From UMGS1781 sp045628105 (GTDB lineage: Bacteria > Bacillota > Clostridia > TANB77 > CAG-508): a DNA stretch of 15,306 nt. The notes under the pieces were generated by a model that was not told where the DNA came from, made no database searches, and saw only the letters and a list, made by a program, of their open reading frames with translations. Each line of letters begins with the position of its first letter. The stretch's first letter is position 1. The stretch is taken from the NCBI GenBank assembly GCA_045628105.1, contig JAZQOX010000014.1, forward strand, positions 1-15,306. The letters are read 5' to 3'. The position numbers and the translations under genes are program-made. Shown one piece after another: positions 1-7,217 of the stretch.

Positions 1-224
1 AATTCACACCAAAAGCATCATCAGAATTAATAGAAAAATTATTAAAATCTGCAATAGCCAATGCAGAAAATAACCATGGTATGAATAGAGGAAACTTAGT
101 TGTTAGCGAAATCTATGCAAATCAAGGTCCAACAATGAAAAGAATAAGACCAGCAGCAAAAGGTTCAGCAGTAAGAATTAGAAAAAGAACAAGTCATATA
201 ACAATAAAGTTAAGAGAAGTTTAA
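1..224 (+). CDS. rplV: 50S ribosomal protein L22 (uL22), C-terminal part
   Basis: The frame is open from base 3 to a TAA at 222-224 and gives the last 73 residues of L22; the start lies outside the window. L22 is an early-assembly protein of the large subunit that binds 23S rRNA, and its long beta-hairpin lines the peptide exit tunnel. The visible part contains the conserved hairpin-tip region (MKRIRPAAKGSAVRI) and the typical end RTSHITIKLREV. In related species this hairpin is where macrolide-resistance changes arise; nothing unusual is seen here. The stop codon overlaps the AAGGAGGT ribosome binding site of rpsC (223-230), as expected in the S10 operon, where rplV precedes rpsC. Identification is by motif and gene order and is firm. 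Confidence 0.96.
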   Translation, partial: FTPKASSELIEKLLKSAIANAENNHGMNRGNLVVSEIYANQGPTMKRIRPAAKGSAVRIRKRTSHITIKLREV

Positions 225-241
225 GGAGGTAAGTTAAAAGT

Positions 242-904
242 ATGGGACAAAAAATGCATCCACATGGATTAAGAGTTGGTGTAATAAAAGAATGGGATTC
301 AAAATGGTACGCAGATTCAAAGAATTTCAGTGACTATTTAATAGAAGACCACAAAATCCGTGAATATGTAAAGAAAAAGTTATTTGTTAGCGGTATTTCT
401 AAAGTAGAAATAGAAAGAACAGCTAAATTTGTAAAAGTTAATGTTTACACAGCAAAACCAGGTATAGTTATTGGTAAAGGTGGAAACTTAGCTGAAAGTT
501 TAAAACAAGAATTATCAAAAATGATAAACAAAGAAGTTAATTTAAATATAGTTGAAGTTAAAGATGCTGATACAAATGCTCAATTAGTAGCAGAAAATAT
601 CGCAGGTCAACTAGAAAGAAGAATTTCATTCAGAAGAGCAATGAAACAATGTATGCAAAAATCTATGAAAGCTGGAGCTTTAGGTATAAAGACAGCTGTA
701 TCTGGAAGACTAGGTGGAGCTGATATGGCAAGAACAGAATTCTACAAAGAAGGAACAATTCCACTACAAACATTAAGAGCAGATATAGATTATGGTTTTG
801 CAGAAGCAGATACAACTTATGGAAAAATAGGTGTAAAAGTTTGGATATATAAAGGAGAAGTTCTTCCTACTAAAAAAATTAAAACAGAAGGAGGAGAAGA
901 ATAA
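242..904 (+). CDS. rpsC: 30S ribosomal protein S3 (uS3)
   Basis: S3 sits at the head of the small subunit, at the mRNA entry channel, and takes part in mRNA unwinding. The 220-residue product has the usual family length. The N-terminal MGQKMHPHGLRVG is characteristic. A KH type 2 domain follows, with the GKGG loop at residues 78-81. The C-terminal S3 domain contains the stretch GRLGGADMARTEFYKEG and ends in an acidic tail. The ATG at 242 lies 11 bases after the strong AAGGAGGT at 223-230. The stop (902-904) overlaps the rplP start by one base, indicating translational coupling. No anomalies are seen. Confidence 0.98.
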   Translation: MGQKMHPHGLRVGVIKEWDSKWYADSKNFSDYLIEDHKIREYVKKKLFVSGISKVEIERTAKFVKVNVYTAKPGIVIGKGGNLAESLKQELSKMINKEVNLNIVEVKDADTNAQLVAENIAGQLERRISFRRAMKQCMQKSMKAGALGIKTAVSGRLGGADMARTEFYKEGTIPLQTLRADIDYGFAEADTTYGKIGVKVWIYKGEVLPTKKIKTEGGEE

Positions 905-1347
905 TGCCAGTAATGCCAAAAAGAACAAAATACAGAAAAATGCAAAAAGGTAGAAATAGAGGAAAAGCTACAAGAGGAAATGTAGTAAATGAAGGAGATT
1001 ACGGATTACAAACTTTGGAAGCAGGATTAATCACTGCAAACCAAATTGAAGCAGCCAGAATTGCTATGACTCGTTATATTAAAAGAGGTGGAAAAGTTTG
1101 GATTAAAATATTCCCAAACAAACCAATAAGCAAGAAACCTGCTGAAACTCGTATGGGTAAAGGTAAAGGAGCTGTTGAATATTGGGTAGCACCAGTTAAA
1201 CCAGGTAGAATATTATTCGAACTTGCTGATGTTACAGAAGATATAGCAAGAGAAGCATTCAGATTAGCAGCACATAAACTACCAGTAAAAACAAAATTCG
1301 TAACAAGAGAAAATGATCAAGGTGGTGATGTTGATGAAGATAGATAA
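904..1347 (+). CDS. rplP: 50S ribosomal protein L16 (uL16)
   Basis: L16 is a late-assembly protein near the peptidyl transferase centre and the tRNA acceptor arms. The product of 147 residues begins MPVMPKRTKYRKMQKGRNRG, matching the family's MxMPKRxKxRK start. It carries the conserved core TRYIKRGGKVWIKIFPNKP and the segment RMGKGKGAVEYWVAPVKPG, whose arginine is the position hydroxylated in some bacteria. The ATG at 904 overlaps the rpsC stop. A GGAGGAG motif inside the end of rpsC provides the ribosome binding site. The C-terminal tail is acidic and hydrophilic (GGDVDEDR). The DNA encoding it also carries the ribosome binding site and start codon of rpmC, so the extra tail may simply reflect that overlap. 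Confidence 0.98.
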   Translation: MPVMPKRTKYRKMQKGRNRGKATRGNVVNEGDYGLQTLEAGLITANQIEAARIAMTRYIKRGGKVWIKIFPNKPISKKPAETRMGKGKGAVEYWVAPVKPGRILFELADVTEDIAREAFRLAAHKLPVKTKFVTRENDQGGDVDEDR

Positions 1348-1528
1348 AATAAGAGAAATGTCTTCAGAAGACTTAAATAAAGAATTAGGTGAATTAAAAA
1401 CAGAGCTATTCAAATTAAGATTTAATTTAGCAACAAACGGATTAGATAATCCTATGAAAATTAAAGAAACAAAAAGAGATATAGCTAGAATAAACACTGT
1501 ATTAAAAGAAAGAGAATCAGTAAAATAG
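1334..1528 (+). CDS. rpmC: 50S ribosomal protein L29 (uL29)
   Basis: L29 lies next to L23 at the exit of the peptide tunnel and contributes to the docking site for SRP and trigger factor. The product has 64 residues, a normal length, and is predicted to be almost wholly helical. It contains the family signatures LKTELFKLRFNLA (residues 21-33) and the RDIARINTVLKER stretch near the end. I place the start at the ATG at 1334 (MKIDKIREMS). An AGGTGG motif at 1320-1325 lies 8 bases upstream, while the in-frame ATGs at 1313 and 1328 are badly placed and would add residues not seen in the family. With this start the gene overlaps rplP by 14 bases. Confidence 0.96.
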   Translation: MKIDKIREMSSEDLNKELGELKTELFKLRFNLATNGLDNPMKIKETKRDIARINTVLKERESVK

Positions 1529-1529
1529 A

Positions 1530-1557
1530 GGTTTAGAAGAAAGTTATTCTTCAAACC
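1530..1557 (+). other. Intercistronic hairpin between rpmC and rpsQ
   Basis: Arms GGTTT (1530-1534) and AAACC (1553-1557) enclose GAAGAA (1536-1541) and TTCTTC (1547-1552). There is one unpaired A at 1535 and the loop is AGTTA. No T-run follows, so this is unlikely to be a terminator. It starts two bases after the rpmC stop and could act as an mRNA processing or stability element. The pairing is seen directly; the function is inference. Confidence 0.6.
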
Positions 1558-1589
1558 AAAAATGAAAATTTGAAAGGAGAACTAAACAT

Positions 1590-1853
1590 ATGGAAGAAAG
1601 AAATCTTCGTAAAGTTATGATTGGTACAGTTACATCTAACAAAATGGATAAAACAATAGTAGTATCAGTTGAAACAAGTGTAAAGCATCCTATATATGGT
1701 AAATTTGTTAAAAGAACATATAAATTAAAAGCTCATGATGAAGAAAACATTTGCCAAGTTGGAGACAAAGTTAAAGTTATGGAAACTAGACCTCTATCAA
1801 AAGATAAAAGATGGAGATTAGTTGAAGTTGTAGAAAAAGCTATCATTAAATAA
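1590..1853 (+). CDS. rpsQ: 30S ribosomal protein S17 (uS17)
   Basis: S17 is a primary 16S rRNA-binding protein of the small-subunit body and is important for early assembly. The product of 87 residues is an OB-fold protein of normal length. Family motifs are present in order: RKVMIGTVTSNKMDKTIVV (residues 7-25), HPIYGKFVKRTYKLKAHDE, then GDKVKVMETRPLSKDKRWRL. An AAAGGAGA site about 10 bases before the ATG decides the start. It is separated from rpmC by a 61-base gap that holds a hairpin. In the classical order this is the last gene of the S10 operon. Here transcription probably continues into rplN, as no terminator is seen between them. Confidence 0.98.
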   Translation: MEERNLRKVMIGTVTSNKMDKTIVVSVETSVKHPIYGKFVKRTYKLKAHDEENICQVGDKVKVMETRPLSKDKRWRLVEVVEKAIIK

Positions 1854-1867
1854 AACAAATTTATTTA

Positions 1868-1901
1868 ATGAATGATGAATAATGAAAAATGAATAATTAA
1901 G
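1868..1901 (+). repeat. Short AT-rich degenerate tandem repeat between rpsQ and rplN
   Basis: The gap contains iterations of an ATGAAT/ATGAATA-type unit with spacing varying by one or two bases, ending just before the AAGGAGG site of rplN. It is low-complexity sequence of a kind often seen between genes in low-GC genomes. It contains several ATG triplets followed at once by stops, so it does not encode a peptide. No function is assigned. Confidence 0.5.
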
Positions 1902-1917
1902 AAGGAGGATAAACCTA

Positions 1918-2286
1918 ATGATTCAACAACAATCAAAATTAAAAGTTGCAGATAACACAGGTGCAAAAGAATTAATGTGCATCAGATGTTTAGGTGGTTC
2001 ACATAGAAAATTTGCTGGTGTAGGTGATGTTATAGTAGCATCAGTAAAAACAGCTATACCAAATGGTGTTGTAAAAAAAGGTGACGTTGTTAAAGCTGTT
2101 ATAGTTAGAACAAAGAAACCTATAAGAAGAGCTGACGGATCTTATATAAGATTTGATGAAAATGCAGCCGTTATTATACGTGAAGATGGAACTCCAAAAG
2201 GAACACGTATATTTGGCCCTATAGCTAGAGAATTAAGAGATAAAGATTATATGAAAATACTTTCTTTAGCACCAGAAGTTCTATAA
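1918..2286 (+). CDS. rplN: 50S ribosomal protein L14 (uL14)
   Basis: L14 binds 23S rRNA at the subunit interface, contacts L19 and forms an intersubunit bridge. It is also the docking site of the silencing factor RsfS. The product has 122 residues, the near-invariant length for the family. It begins MIQQQSKLKVADNTGAKELM, a highly conserved start, and contains KKPIRRADGSYIRFDENAAV (residues 87-106) and the terminal region GTRIFGPIARELRDK. The start follows an AGGAGG site at a spacing of about 8 bases. This is the first gene of the canonical spc operon. The 64-base upstream gap holds a short AT-rich repeat and no clear terminator, so read-through from the S10 part is likely. Confidence 0.98.
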   Translation: MIQQQSKLKVADNTGAKELMCIRCLGGSHRKFAGVGDVIVASVKTAIPNGVVKKGDVVKAVIVRTKKPIRRADGSYIRFDENAAVIIREDGTPKGTRIFGPIARELRDKDYMKILSLAPEVL

Positions 2287-2326
2287 TAAAAGGATTAAGA
2301 AAAAGTAAAAAGGAGGGAAAACCTTA

Positions 2327-2635
2327 ATGAAAATCAGAAAAGGTGATACAGTTCAAGTTTTATCAGGTAATGATAAAGGAAAAACTGGAGAAGTTTTAGA
2401 AGTAATGCCAAAACAAGATAAAATCGTTGTTAAAGGCGTAAATATAAGAAAAAAACACATCAAACCAAAAAAACAAGGTGATGAAGGTGGAATAGTACCA
2501 GTTGAAGTTGCAATTCATTCAAGCAAAGTTAACGTAGTATGTTCTAAATGCAATAAACCTGCAAGAATTGGTTATAAAATTGAAAAAGATCAAAAAGTTC
2601 GTATATGTAAAAGATGTGGAACAATAATCAAATAA
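2327..2635 (+). CDS. rplX: 50S ribosomal protein L24 (uL24), zinc-ribbon form
   Basis: L24 is an assembly initiator that binds the 5' domain of 23S rRNA. The N-terminal half (residues 1-35) is a KOW motif: MKIRKGDTVQVLSGNDKGKTG. The middle contains the conserved VKGVNIRKKHIKP. The C-terminal part carries two CxxC pairs, Cys72/Cys75 and Cys94/Cys97, the arrangement of the metal-binding L24 variants found in many Firmicutes. Zinc binding is inferred from the motif. The length of 102 residues is usual. The start is preceded by AGGAGGG. The gene lies between rplN and rplE, as in other spc operons. Confidence 0.98.
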   Translation: MKIRKGDTVQVLSGNDKGKTGEVLEVMPKQDKIVVKGVNIRKKHIKPKKQGDEGGIVPVEVAIHSSKVNVVCSKCNKPARIGYKIEKDQKVRICKRCGTIIK

Positions 2636-2658
2636 AGAAGGAGGGAAAATAGTTAATT

Positions 2659-3198
2659 ATGGAAATATTAAGAGAGCAATATGAAAAAGAAATAGTACCT
2701 GCATTAATGAAAAAATTTGAATACAAATCAGTTATGCAAGTTCCAAAACTAGAAAAAATTGTTATAAACATAGGTTTAGGAGATACAAAAGAAAATCCTA
2801 AATCATTAGATAATGCAATTGCAGATTTACAAGCTATAACAGGTCAAAAACCAATCGTTACTAAAGCAAAAAAATCAATTGCAGCATTTAAATTAAGAGA
2901 AGGTGCAAACGTTGGATGCAAAGTTACTTTAAGAAAAGATAAAATGTTTGATTTTGCATACAAACTATTTAACTTAGCACTTCCTAGAGTAAGAGATTTT
3001 AGAGGATTACCAACAAACTCATTTGATGGTAAAGGAAATTATTCTTTAGGTATAAAAGAACAAGTTATATTCCCAGAAATTGAATATGAAAAAATAGACA
3101 AAGTTAGAGGTATGGATATTATATTTGTTACAACAGCAAATTCTGATGAAGAAGCTAAAGAATTATTAAAATTATTAGGAATGCCTTTCAGAGCTTAA
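2659..3198 (+). CDS. rplE: 50S ribosomal protein L5 (uL5)
   Basis: L5 binds 5S rRNA in the central protuberance and contacts S13 and the P-site tRNA through its flexible loop. The product has 179 residues, the standard length. It has the N-terminal LREQYEKEIVPALMKKFEYK, the conserved VPKLEKIVINIGLGD (residues 28-42), the segment ITGQKPIVTKAKKSIAAFKL with its basic loop, the LPRVRDFRGLP region and the terminal LLKLLGMPFRA. An AAGGAGGG motif begins just after the rplX stop, giving tight coupling with a 23-base gap. No anomalies are seen. Confidence 0.98.
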   Translation: MEILREQYEKEIVPALMKKFEYKSVMQVPKLEKIVINIGLGDTKENPKSLDNAIADLQAITGQKPIVTKAKKSIAAFKLREGANVGCKVTLRKDKMFDFAYKLFNLALPRVRDFRGLPTNSFDGKGNYSLGIKEQVIFPEIEYEKIDKVRGMDIIFVTTANSDEEAKELLKLLGMPFRA

Positions 3199-3201
3199 AT
3201 G

Positions 3202-3223
3202 AATCCTAAAATCGTTTTAGATT
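3202..3223 (+). other. Intercistronic hairpin between rplE and rpsN
   Basis: AATC (3202-3205) pairs with GATT (3220-3223) and TAAAA (3207-3211) with TTTTA (3215-3219), with one unpaired C at 3206 and loop TCG. The T-rich TGTTTATT that follows is too irregular for a convincing terminator, and the downstream ribosomal genes need expression. It is probably a weak processing or pausing element. Confidence 0.4.
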
Positions 3224-3262
3224 TGTTTATTGAAAAAAGTAAAAAGGAGGAATAATTAAAGA

Positions 3263-3448
3263 ATGGCTAAAAAATCAATGATTGTTAAACAACAAAAAGA
3301 GCAAAAATATAAGACAAGAGAATATAATAGATGCAAAATATGCGGAAGACCTCATAGCTATATTAGAAAATATGGAATATGCCGTATATGCTTTAGAGAA
3401 TTAGCTCACAAGGGTGAAATACCAGGTGTTAAAAAATCAAGCTGGTAA
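3263..3448 (+). CDS. rpsN: 30S ribosomal protein S14 type Z (uS14), zinc-binding
   Basis: S14 is a late-assembly protein of the 30S head. This is the short zinc-binding form: 61 residues, with two CxxC pairs at Cys24/Cys27 and Cys40/Cys43 (YNRCKICGRPHSYIRKYGIC). It ends in the conserved REL-AHKGEIPGVKKSSW. Zinc-independent S14 paralogues are longer and lack these cysteines; no such gene is in this window. An AAGGAGG site lies upstream of the ATG. The gene occupies the standard position between rplE and rpsH. Gaps on both sides contain small inverted repeats. Confidence 0.98.
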   Translation: MAKKSMIVKQQKEQKYKTREYNRCKICGRPHSYIRKYGICRICFRELAHKGEIPGVKKSSW

Positions 3449-3451
3449 TAT

Positions 3452-3485
3452 GATAAAAAGCTTGGTTTTAAATTGTCAAGCTATC
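3452..3485 (+). other. Intercistronic hairpin between rpsN and rpsH
   Basis: AGCTTG (3459-3464) pairs with CAAGCT (3477-3482), extended inward by two G-T pairs and outward by GAT/ATC (3452-3454, 3483-3485) across a run of unpaired A. No T-run follows, so it is not a simple terminator. S8 autoregulates the spc operon in Escherichia coli by binding mRNA around rplE. Whether this hairpin has any such role is unknown. Confidence 0.45.
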
Positions 3486-3512
3486 TAAAATAAAGAAAAG
3501 GAGGAAAAATAA

Positions 3513-3911
3513 ATGGTTACAACTGATCCAATCGCAGATATGTTAACAAGAATTAGAAATGCAAGTCAAGCAGGATTTAAAACAGTAGATATTCCAGCAT
3601 CAAATTTAAAAAAGGACATTGCAGAGATATTATTTAATGAAGGTTATATAAAGGCTTATGAGGAAATAAAAAGCGAAAATCAAGGAACTATCAGAGTAAG
3701 CTTAAAATATACAGAAAAAGGTAAAAAAGTTATATCAGGATTAAGAAGAATAAGCAAACCAGGATTAAGAATATATGCTTCTAAAGAAGAACTTCCTAAA
3801 GTATTAAATGGTTTAGGAATAGCTTTAATATCAACATCTAAAGGAATAATGACAGATAGAAAAGCAAGAGAATTAGGTGTTGGTGGAGAAGTATTAGCTT
3901 ATATATGGTAA
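3513..3911 (+). CDS. rpsH: 30S ribosomal protein S8 (uS8)
   Basis: S8 is a primary binder of 16S rRNA helix 21 and is needed for assembly of the central domain. In E. coli it represses spc translation. The product has 132 residues, a normal length. Motifs: MVTTDPIADMLTRIRNA (residues 1-17), the central two-domain linker, then GLRRISKPGLRIYASKEELP and the C-terminal STSKGIMTDRKARELGVGGE, which is the rRNA-contacting signature. An AAAGGAGG site lies 8-10 bases before the ATG. The following 50-base gap before rplF contains a CTCTT/AAGAG hairpin immediately ahead of the rplF ribosome binding site. Confidence 0.98.
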   Translation: MVTTDPIADMLTRIRNASQAGFKTVDIPASNLKKDIAEILFNEGYIKAYEEIKSENQGTIRVSLKYTEKGKKVISGLRRISKPGLRIYASKEELPKVLNGLGIALISTSKGIMTDRKARELGVGGEVLAYIW

Positions 3912-3929
3912 TTAAAAGGTTAATATAAA

Positions 3930-3944
3930 CTCTTAAAAAAAGAG
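3930..3944 (+). other. Small hairpin just upstream of the rplF ribosome binding site
   Basis: CTCTT (3930-3934) and AAGAG (3940-3944) flank a loop of five A. It lies two bases before the AAAGGAG of rplF. Five base pairs is weak and could arise by chance in such AT-rich sequence. It is recorded because it sits where it could influence rplF translation. Confidence 0.3.
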
Positions 3945-3961
3945 AAAGGAGAAAATAAGTT

Positions 3962-4501
3962 ATGTCAAGAATAGGAAACAAACCAATTACAGTTCCTGAA
4001 AACGTAGAAGTAAAAATAGAAGGAAATAAAATAACTGTAAAAGGACCTAAAGGATCTCTAGAAAAAAATATACATCCAAATATGAAAGTTACATTAGAAA
4101 ACAATGTTGTTAAAGTAACAAGACCAGATGATGAACCATTAAACAGAAGTTTACATGGATTAACAAGAACATTAATTAGCAACATGGTAAGTGGTGTAGT
4201 AAATGAATTTACTAGAGAATTAGAAATAAATGGTGTAGGTTACAGAGCTGCAAAACAAGGTAACAAACTTGTTTTAACATTAGGATACTCTCACCCTGTA
4301 GAAATGGTTGAACCAGAAGGAATTAAATTCGAAGTTCCAGCACCAAATCAAATTATTGTTAAAGGTATGGATAAAGAATTAGTTGGAGAAATGGCAGCTG
4401 TTATTAGAACAAAGAGACCACCAGAAGTTTATAGAGGAAAAGGTATTAAATATGTTGAAGAACATATTAGACGTAAAGAAGGTAAAACAGGTAAAAAATA
4501 G
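3962..4501 (+). CDS. rplF: 50S ribosomal protein L6 (uL6)
   Basis: L6 lies near the sarcin-ricin loop and the GTPase-associated centre and is required for maturation of the large subunit. The 179-residue product shows the duplicated L6 domain. The first copy begins MSRIGNKPITVPENVEVKI with TVKGPKGSL (residues 26-34). The second contains GVGYRAAKQGNKLVLTLGYS and VKGMDKELVGEMAAVIR. The C-terminal signature PPEVYRGKGIKYVEEHIRRK, then KEGKTGKK, completes it. Length and order are standard. An AAAGGAG site precedes the ATG. Its stop is 22 bases before rplR. Confidence 0.98.
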   Translation: MSRIGNKPITVPENVEVKIEGNKITVKGPKGSLEKNIHPNMKVTLENNVVKVTRPDDEPLNRSLHGLTRTLISNMVSGVVNEFTRELEINGVGYRAAKQGNKLVLTLGYSHPVEMVEPEGIKFEVPAPNQIIVKGMDKELVGEMAAVIRTKRPPEVYRGKGIKYVEEHIRRKEGKTGKK

Positions 4502-4523
4502 AATTTAGAAAGGAGTAATAAAA

Positions 4524-4883
4524 ATGATTTCTAAAACTAACAGAAAATTAGAAAGAGAAAGAAGACATAAAAGAGTTCGTACAAAAATAAGCGGAACAGC
4601 TGAATGCCCAAGATTATGTGTTTTCAGAAGTAACGCAAATGTTTATGCTCAAGTAATTGATGACACAACAGGAACAACACTTGTAAGTGCATCTACATTA
4701 GATAAAGAAGTAAAAACAAAACATTCAAATAAAGCAGCAGCTGCAGAAGTTGGAGCTTTAGTTGCAAAAAGAGCTTTAGAAAAAAATATCAAAACAGTAG
4801 TTTATGATAGAGGTGGATATCTATATCATGGTATTGTTAAAGAATTAGCAGAAGCTGCAAGAGAAGCAGGTTTAGAGTTCTAA
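4524..4883 (+). CDS. rplR: 50S ribosomal protein L18 (uL18)
   Basis: L18 binds 5S rRNA together with L5 and anchors it in the central protuberance. The product has 119 residues, the usual length. The arginine-rich start (NRKLERERRHKRVRTKISGT) is followed by the conserved PRLCVFRSNANVYAQVIDD. The terminal VVYDRGGYLYHGIVKELAEA and AREAGLEF are nearly invariant in the family. A GAAAGGAG motif gives a good ribosome binding site. It lies between rplF and rpsE in the standard order, and its stop is 26 bases before the rpsE start. Confidence 0.98.
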   Translation: MISKTNRKLERERRHKRVRTKISGTAECPRLCVFRSNANVYAQVIDDTTGTTLVSASTLDKEVKTKHSNKAAAAEVGALVAKRALEKNIKTVVYDRGGYLYHGIVKELAEAAREAGLEF

Positions 4884-4909
4884 AATTTTAGAAAGGAGTT
4901 ATAATTTCG

Positions 4910-5398
4910 ATGGAAGAAAAAACAATGGAGTTTAAAGAAAAAGTTGTACCTATTAACAGAGTTGCAAAAGTTGTTAAAGGTGGTAGAAATTTTAGATTCA
5001 GCGCTGTTGTTGTTGTTGGAGATGAAAATGGACACGTAGGAATTGGAAATGGTAAAGCAGCAGAAGTTCCAGATGCAATCAAAAAAGCAATTGAAGATGC
5101 TAAAAAGAATTTAATAGAAGTTCCAATCGTTGGAACAACAGTACCACATGAATATTTAGGTACATTTGGTTCAGCAAGTGTATTAATCAAACCAGGAGCA
5201 GAAGGATCTGGACTTATCGCTGGAGGTAGCGTAAGACCAATACTTGAACTTGCTGGTTACAGAGATATCAAAACTAAAGTTATTGGTACAAACAATCCAA
5301 GAAATGTTGGATATGCTACAATGAATGCCTTAGAAAATATGGCTACAGCAGAAAACATTGCAAAAAGAAGAGGCAAAAAAGTAGAAGAAATAGTTTAA
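4910..5398 (+). CDS. rpsE: 30S ribosomal protein S5 (uS5)
   Basis: S5 sits at the interface of the 30S head and body, near the decoding centre and mRNA entry. It influences accuracy and, with S3 and S4, helicase activity. The N-terminal double-stranded-RNA-binding domain includes INRVAKVVKGGRNFRFSAVV (residues 15-34), the region where spectinomycin-resistance changes are known, followed by DENGHVGIGNGKAAEVPDAI. The C-terminal domain contains GTFGSASVLIKPGAEGSGL and AGGSVRPILELAGYRDIKTK. The product has 162 residues, a normal length. The AAAGGAG site is about 11 bases from the ATG at 4910; a second in-frame ATG at 4925 is possible but less family-like. The next gene is rplO, not rpmD. Confidence 0.97.
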   Translation: MEEKTMEFKEKVVPINRVAKVVKGGRNFRFSAVVVVGDENGHVGIGNGKAAEVPDAIKKAIEDAKKNLIEVPIVGTTVPHEYLGTFGSASVLIKPGAEGSGLIAGGSVRPILELAGYRDIKTKVIGTNNPRNVGYATMNALENMATAENIAKRRGKKVEEIV

Positions 5399-5440
5399 TA
5401 TATAGACTAACATTCAAAAAAAAGAAACGGAGGGAAATTC

Positions 5441-5875
5441 ATGGAATTAGGAAAAATAGAGTCAGCAACAGCAAGTGTAACAAGAAAAAGAGTTGGACGT
5501 GGTATTGGTTCAGGTCTAGGAAAGACTTCTGGAAGAGGACATAAAGGACAAAAAGCAAGAACAGGTGGAGGAGTTAGACGTGGATTTGAAGGTGGTCAAA
5601 CACCATTATATAGAAGATTACCAAAAAGAGGATTTAACAACATCCATGCTAAAAATTACACAGAAGTAACTTTAACAATGTTAAATAAAGCAACAACAGA
5701 AGAAGTTACAGGTGAAAGCTTAGTAAATGACGGAATCATAAGTAAAATAAATGATGGAATAGTTGTTTTAGCAACAGGTAAATTAGAGAAAAAATTAACT
5801 GTAAAAGCAACTAGATTTACAGCACAAGCTGCAAAAGCAATTGAAGCAGCTGGTGGAAAAGCAGAGGTGATTTAA
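5441..5875 (+). CDS. rplO: 50S ribosomal protein L15 (uL15)
   Basis: L15 is a late-binding large-subunit protein whose long basic N-terminal extension threads through 23S rRNA. The product has 144 residues, normal for the family. It contains the glycine- and arginine-rich segment RVGRGIGSGLGKTSGRGHKG (residues 17-36), then FEGGQTPLYRRLPKRGFNN, and a C-terminal alpha/beta domain ending in KAIEAAGGKAEVI. It is preceded by a CGGAGGG site. The stop lies one base before the TTG start of secY, and the secY ribosome binding site is inside rplO, so the two are translationally coupled. In most bacteria rpmD precedes it; here only a 42-base non-coding gap does. Confidence 0.98.
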   Translation: MELGKIESATASVTRKRVGRGIGSGLGKTSGRGHKGQKARTGGGVRRGFEGGQTPLYRRLPKRGFNNIHAKNYTEVTLTMLNKATTEEVTGESLVNDGIISKINDGIVVLATGKLEKKLTVKATRFTAQAAKAIEAAGGKAEVI

Positions 5876-5876
5876 T

Positions 5877-7211
5877 TTGTTTAAAACAATTAAAAACGCC
5901 CTAAAAACTCCAGAAATTAGAACGAGAATATTATATACGCTATTATTAGTTGTAATATTCAGATTTGGATGCTATGTAACTGTTCCAGGTGTAGATTCAA
6001 TCGCACTTGGAAGAATTACATCAAGTGCACGTGCGTCAATATCAGGATTAATTGATATAATTTCCGGAGGTGCATTTTCAAGATTCTCAATTTTTGCAAT
6101 GACAATTACACCATATATTACAGCGTCAATTGTTATTCAATTAATGGGAATGGTTATACCTTCACTAGAAAAATTAATTAAAGAAGGTGGAGAAGAAGGA
6201 AAAGCTAAAATAAATGCTTACACTAAAATGCTTACTTTAGTATTAGCATTAATTGAAGCAATAGGATTATATTTAACATATAGCAGAAGTTATGCTCCTT
6301 ATGGAGTGTTTGTAAACCCAGGATTCTTAACAGGATTCTTAGTAGTAGCATCATTAGTAGCTGGAACAGCTTTACTTATGTGGCTAGGAGAACAAATAAC
6401 AAGTAAGGGAATTGGAAATGGTATATCACTAATAATTTTTATTGGTATTATATCTTCATTACCATCAGCAGTAACAACTTTATATGCAAAAATTATAACA
6501 GAAGCAGGATTTAGTACAACAGGTCTAATAACTGCAATAGCAATTATTTTCGGAGCTTTAGTTCTTGTAGCAGGAGTTGTTTTTGTACAAGAAGCTGAAA
6601 GAAGAGTTCCAGTACAATATGCTAAAAAGGTTGTAGGTAGAAAAATGTATGGAGGACAAAACACACATATTCCATTAAAACTTGCAATGGCAGGTGTAAT
6701 GCCAGTTATCTTTGCATCATCTTTACTTACATTCCCAGCAATGATTATACCAATGTTTAACAGCAATATTGCAACAGCTTCAGGATTTTGGGCAGGAGTA
6801 TATAAATTCTCATTGTCTACATCTTCAGCACAATTTGGATTAAAATATACAATTGCAAATGCTATAGTATACTTATTGTTGATCGTTGGATTTACATATT
6901 TCTATACTTATGCAACATTTAATCCAGTAGAAGTTTCTAACAATATAAAGAAAAATGGTGGATTTATTCCAGGTATAAGAGCTGGAAAACCAACAACAGA
7001 ATATTTATCATCAATAATGCAAAAATTGACATTATTTGGAGGTATGTTCTTAAGTGTTATCGCTATACTACCAATGCTTTTGAGTTTTACAAATTTGAAT
7101 ATAACCTTTGGTGGAACATCAATATTAATCGTAGTAGGTGTTGCTCTTGAAACAGTACAACAACTAGAATCAAGATTAGTTATGAGACACTATAAAGGAT
7201 TTTTAGAATAA
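5877..7211 (+). CDS. secY: Protein translocase subunit SecY
   Basis: SecY is the channel-forming subunit of the SecYEG translocon in the cytoplasmic membrane, passing unfolded proteins driven by SecA or by the ribosome. The product of 444 residues has about ten hydrophobic segments, as in the family. Recognisable signatures are VPGVDSIALG (residues 37-46), FAMTITPYITASIVIQLMG (73-91), the segment GEQITSKGIGNGISLIIF (171-188), the cytoplasmic C5 loop QEAERRVPVQYAKK (238-251), and the C-terminal TFGGTSILIVVGVALETVQQ with the end MRHYKGFL. The start is TTG at 5877, seven bases after a GAGGTG site inside rplO. The next ATG would remove the N-terminal helix. SecE and SecG are not in the window. 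Confidence 0.98.
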   Translation: MFKTIKNALKTPEIRTRILYTLLLVVIFRFGCYVTVPGVDSIALGRITSSARASISGLIDIISGGAFSRFSIFAMTITPYITASIVIQLMGMVIPSLEKLIKEGGEEGKAKINAYTKMLTLVLALIEAIGLYLTYSRSYAPYGVFVNPGFLTGFLVVASLVAGTALLMWLGEQITSKGIGNGISLIIFIGIISSLPSAVTTLYAKIITEAGFSTTGLITAIAIIFGALVLVAGVVFVQEAERRVPVQYAKKVVGRKMYGGQNTHIPLKLAMAGVMPVIFASSLLTFPAMIIPMFNSNIATASGFWAGVYKFSLSTSSAQFGLKYTIANAIVYLLLIVGFTYFYTYATFNPVEVSNNIKKNGGFIPGIRAGKPTTEYLSSIMQKLTLFGGMFLSVIAILPMLLSFTNLNITFGGTSILIVVGVALETVQQLESRLVMRHYKGFLE

Positions 7212-7217
7212 ATTTAT

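Noticed and set aside
1868..1901. Chain of ATG triplets before rplN as a leader peptide
   Set aside because: Each ATG meets a stop within a few codons, and the sequence is a degenerate low-complexity repeat.
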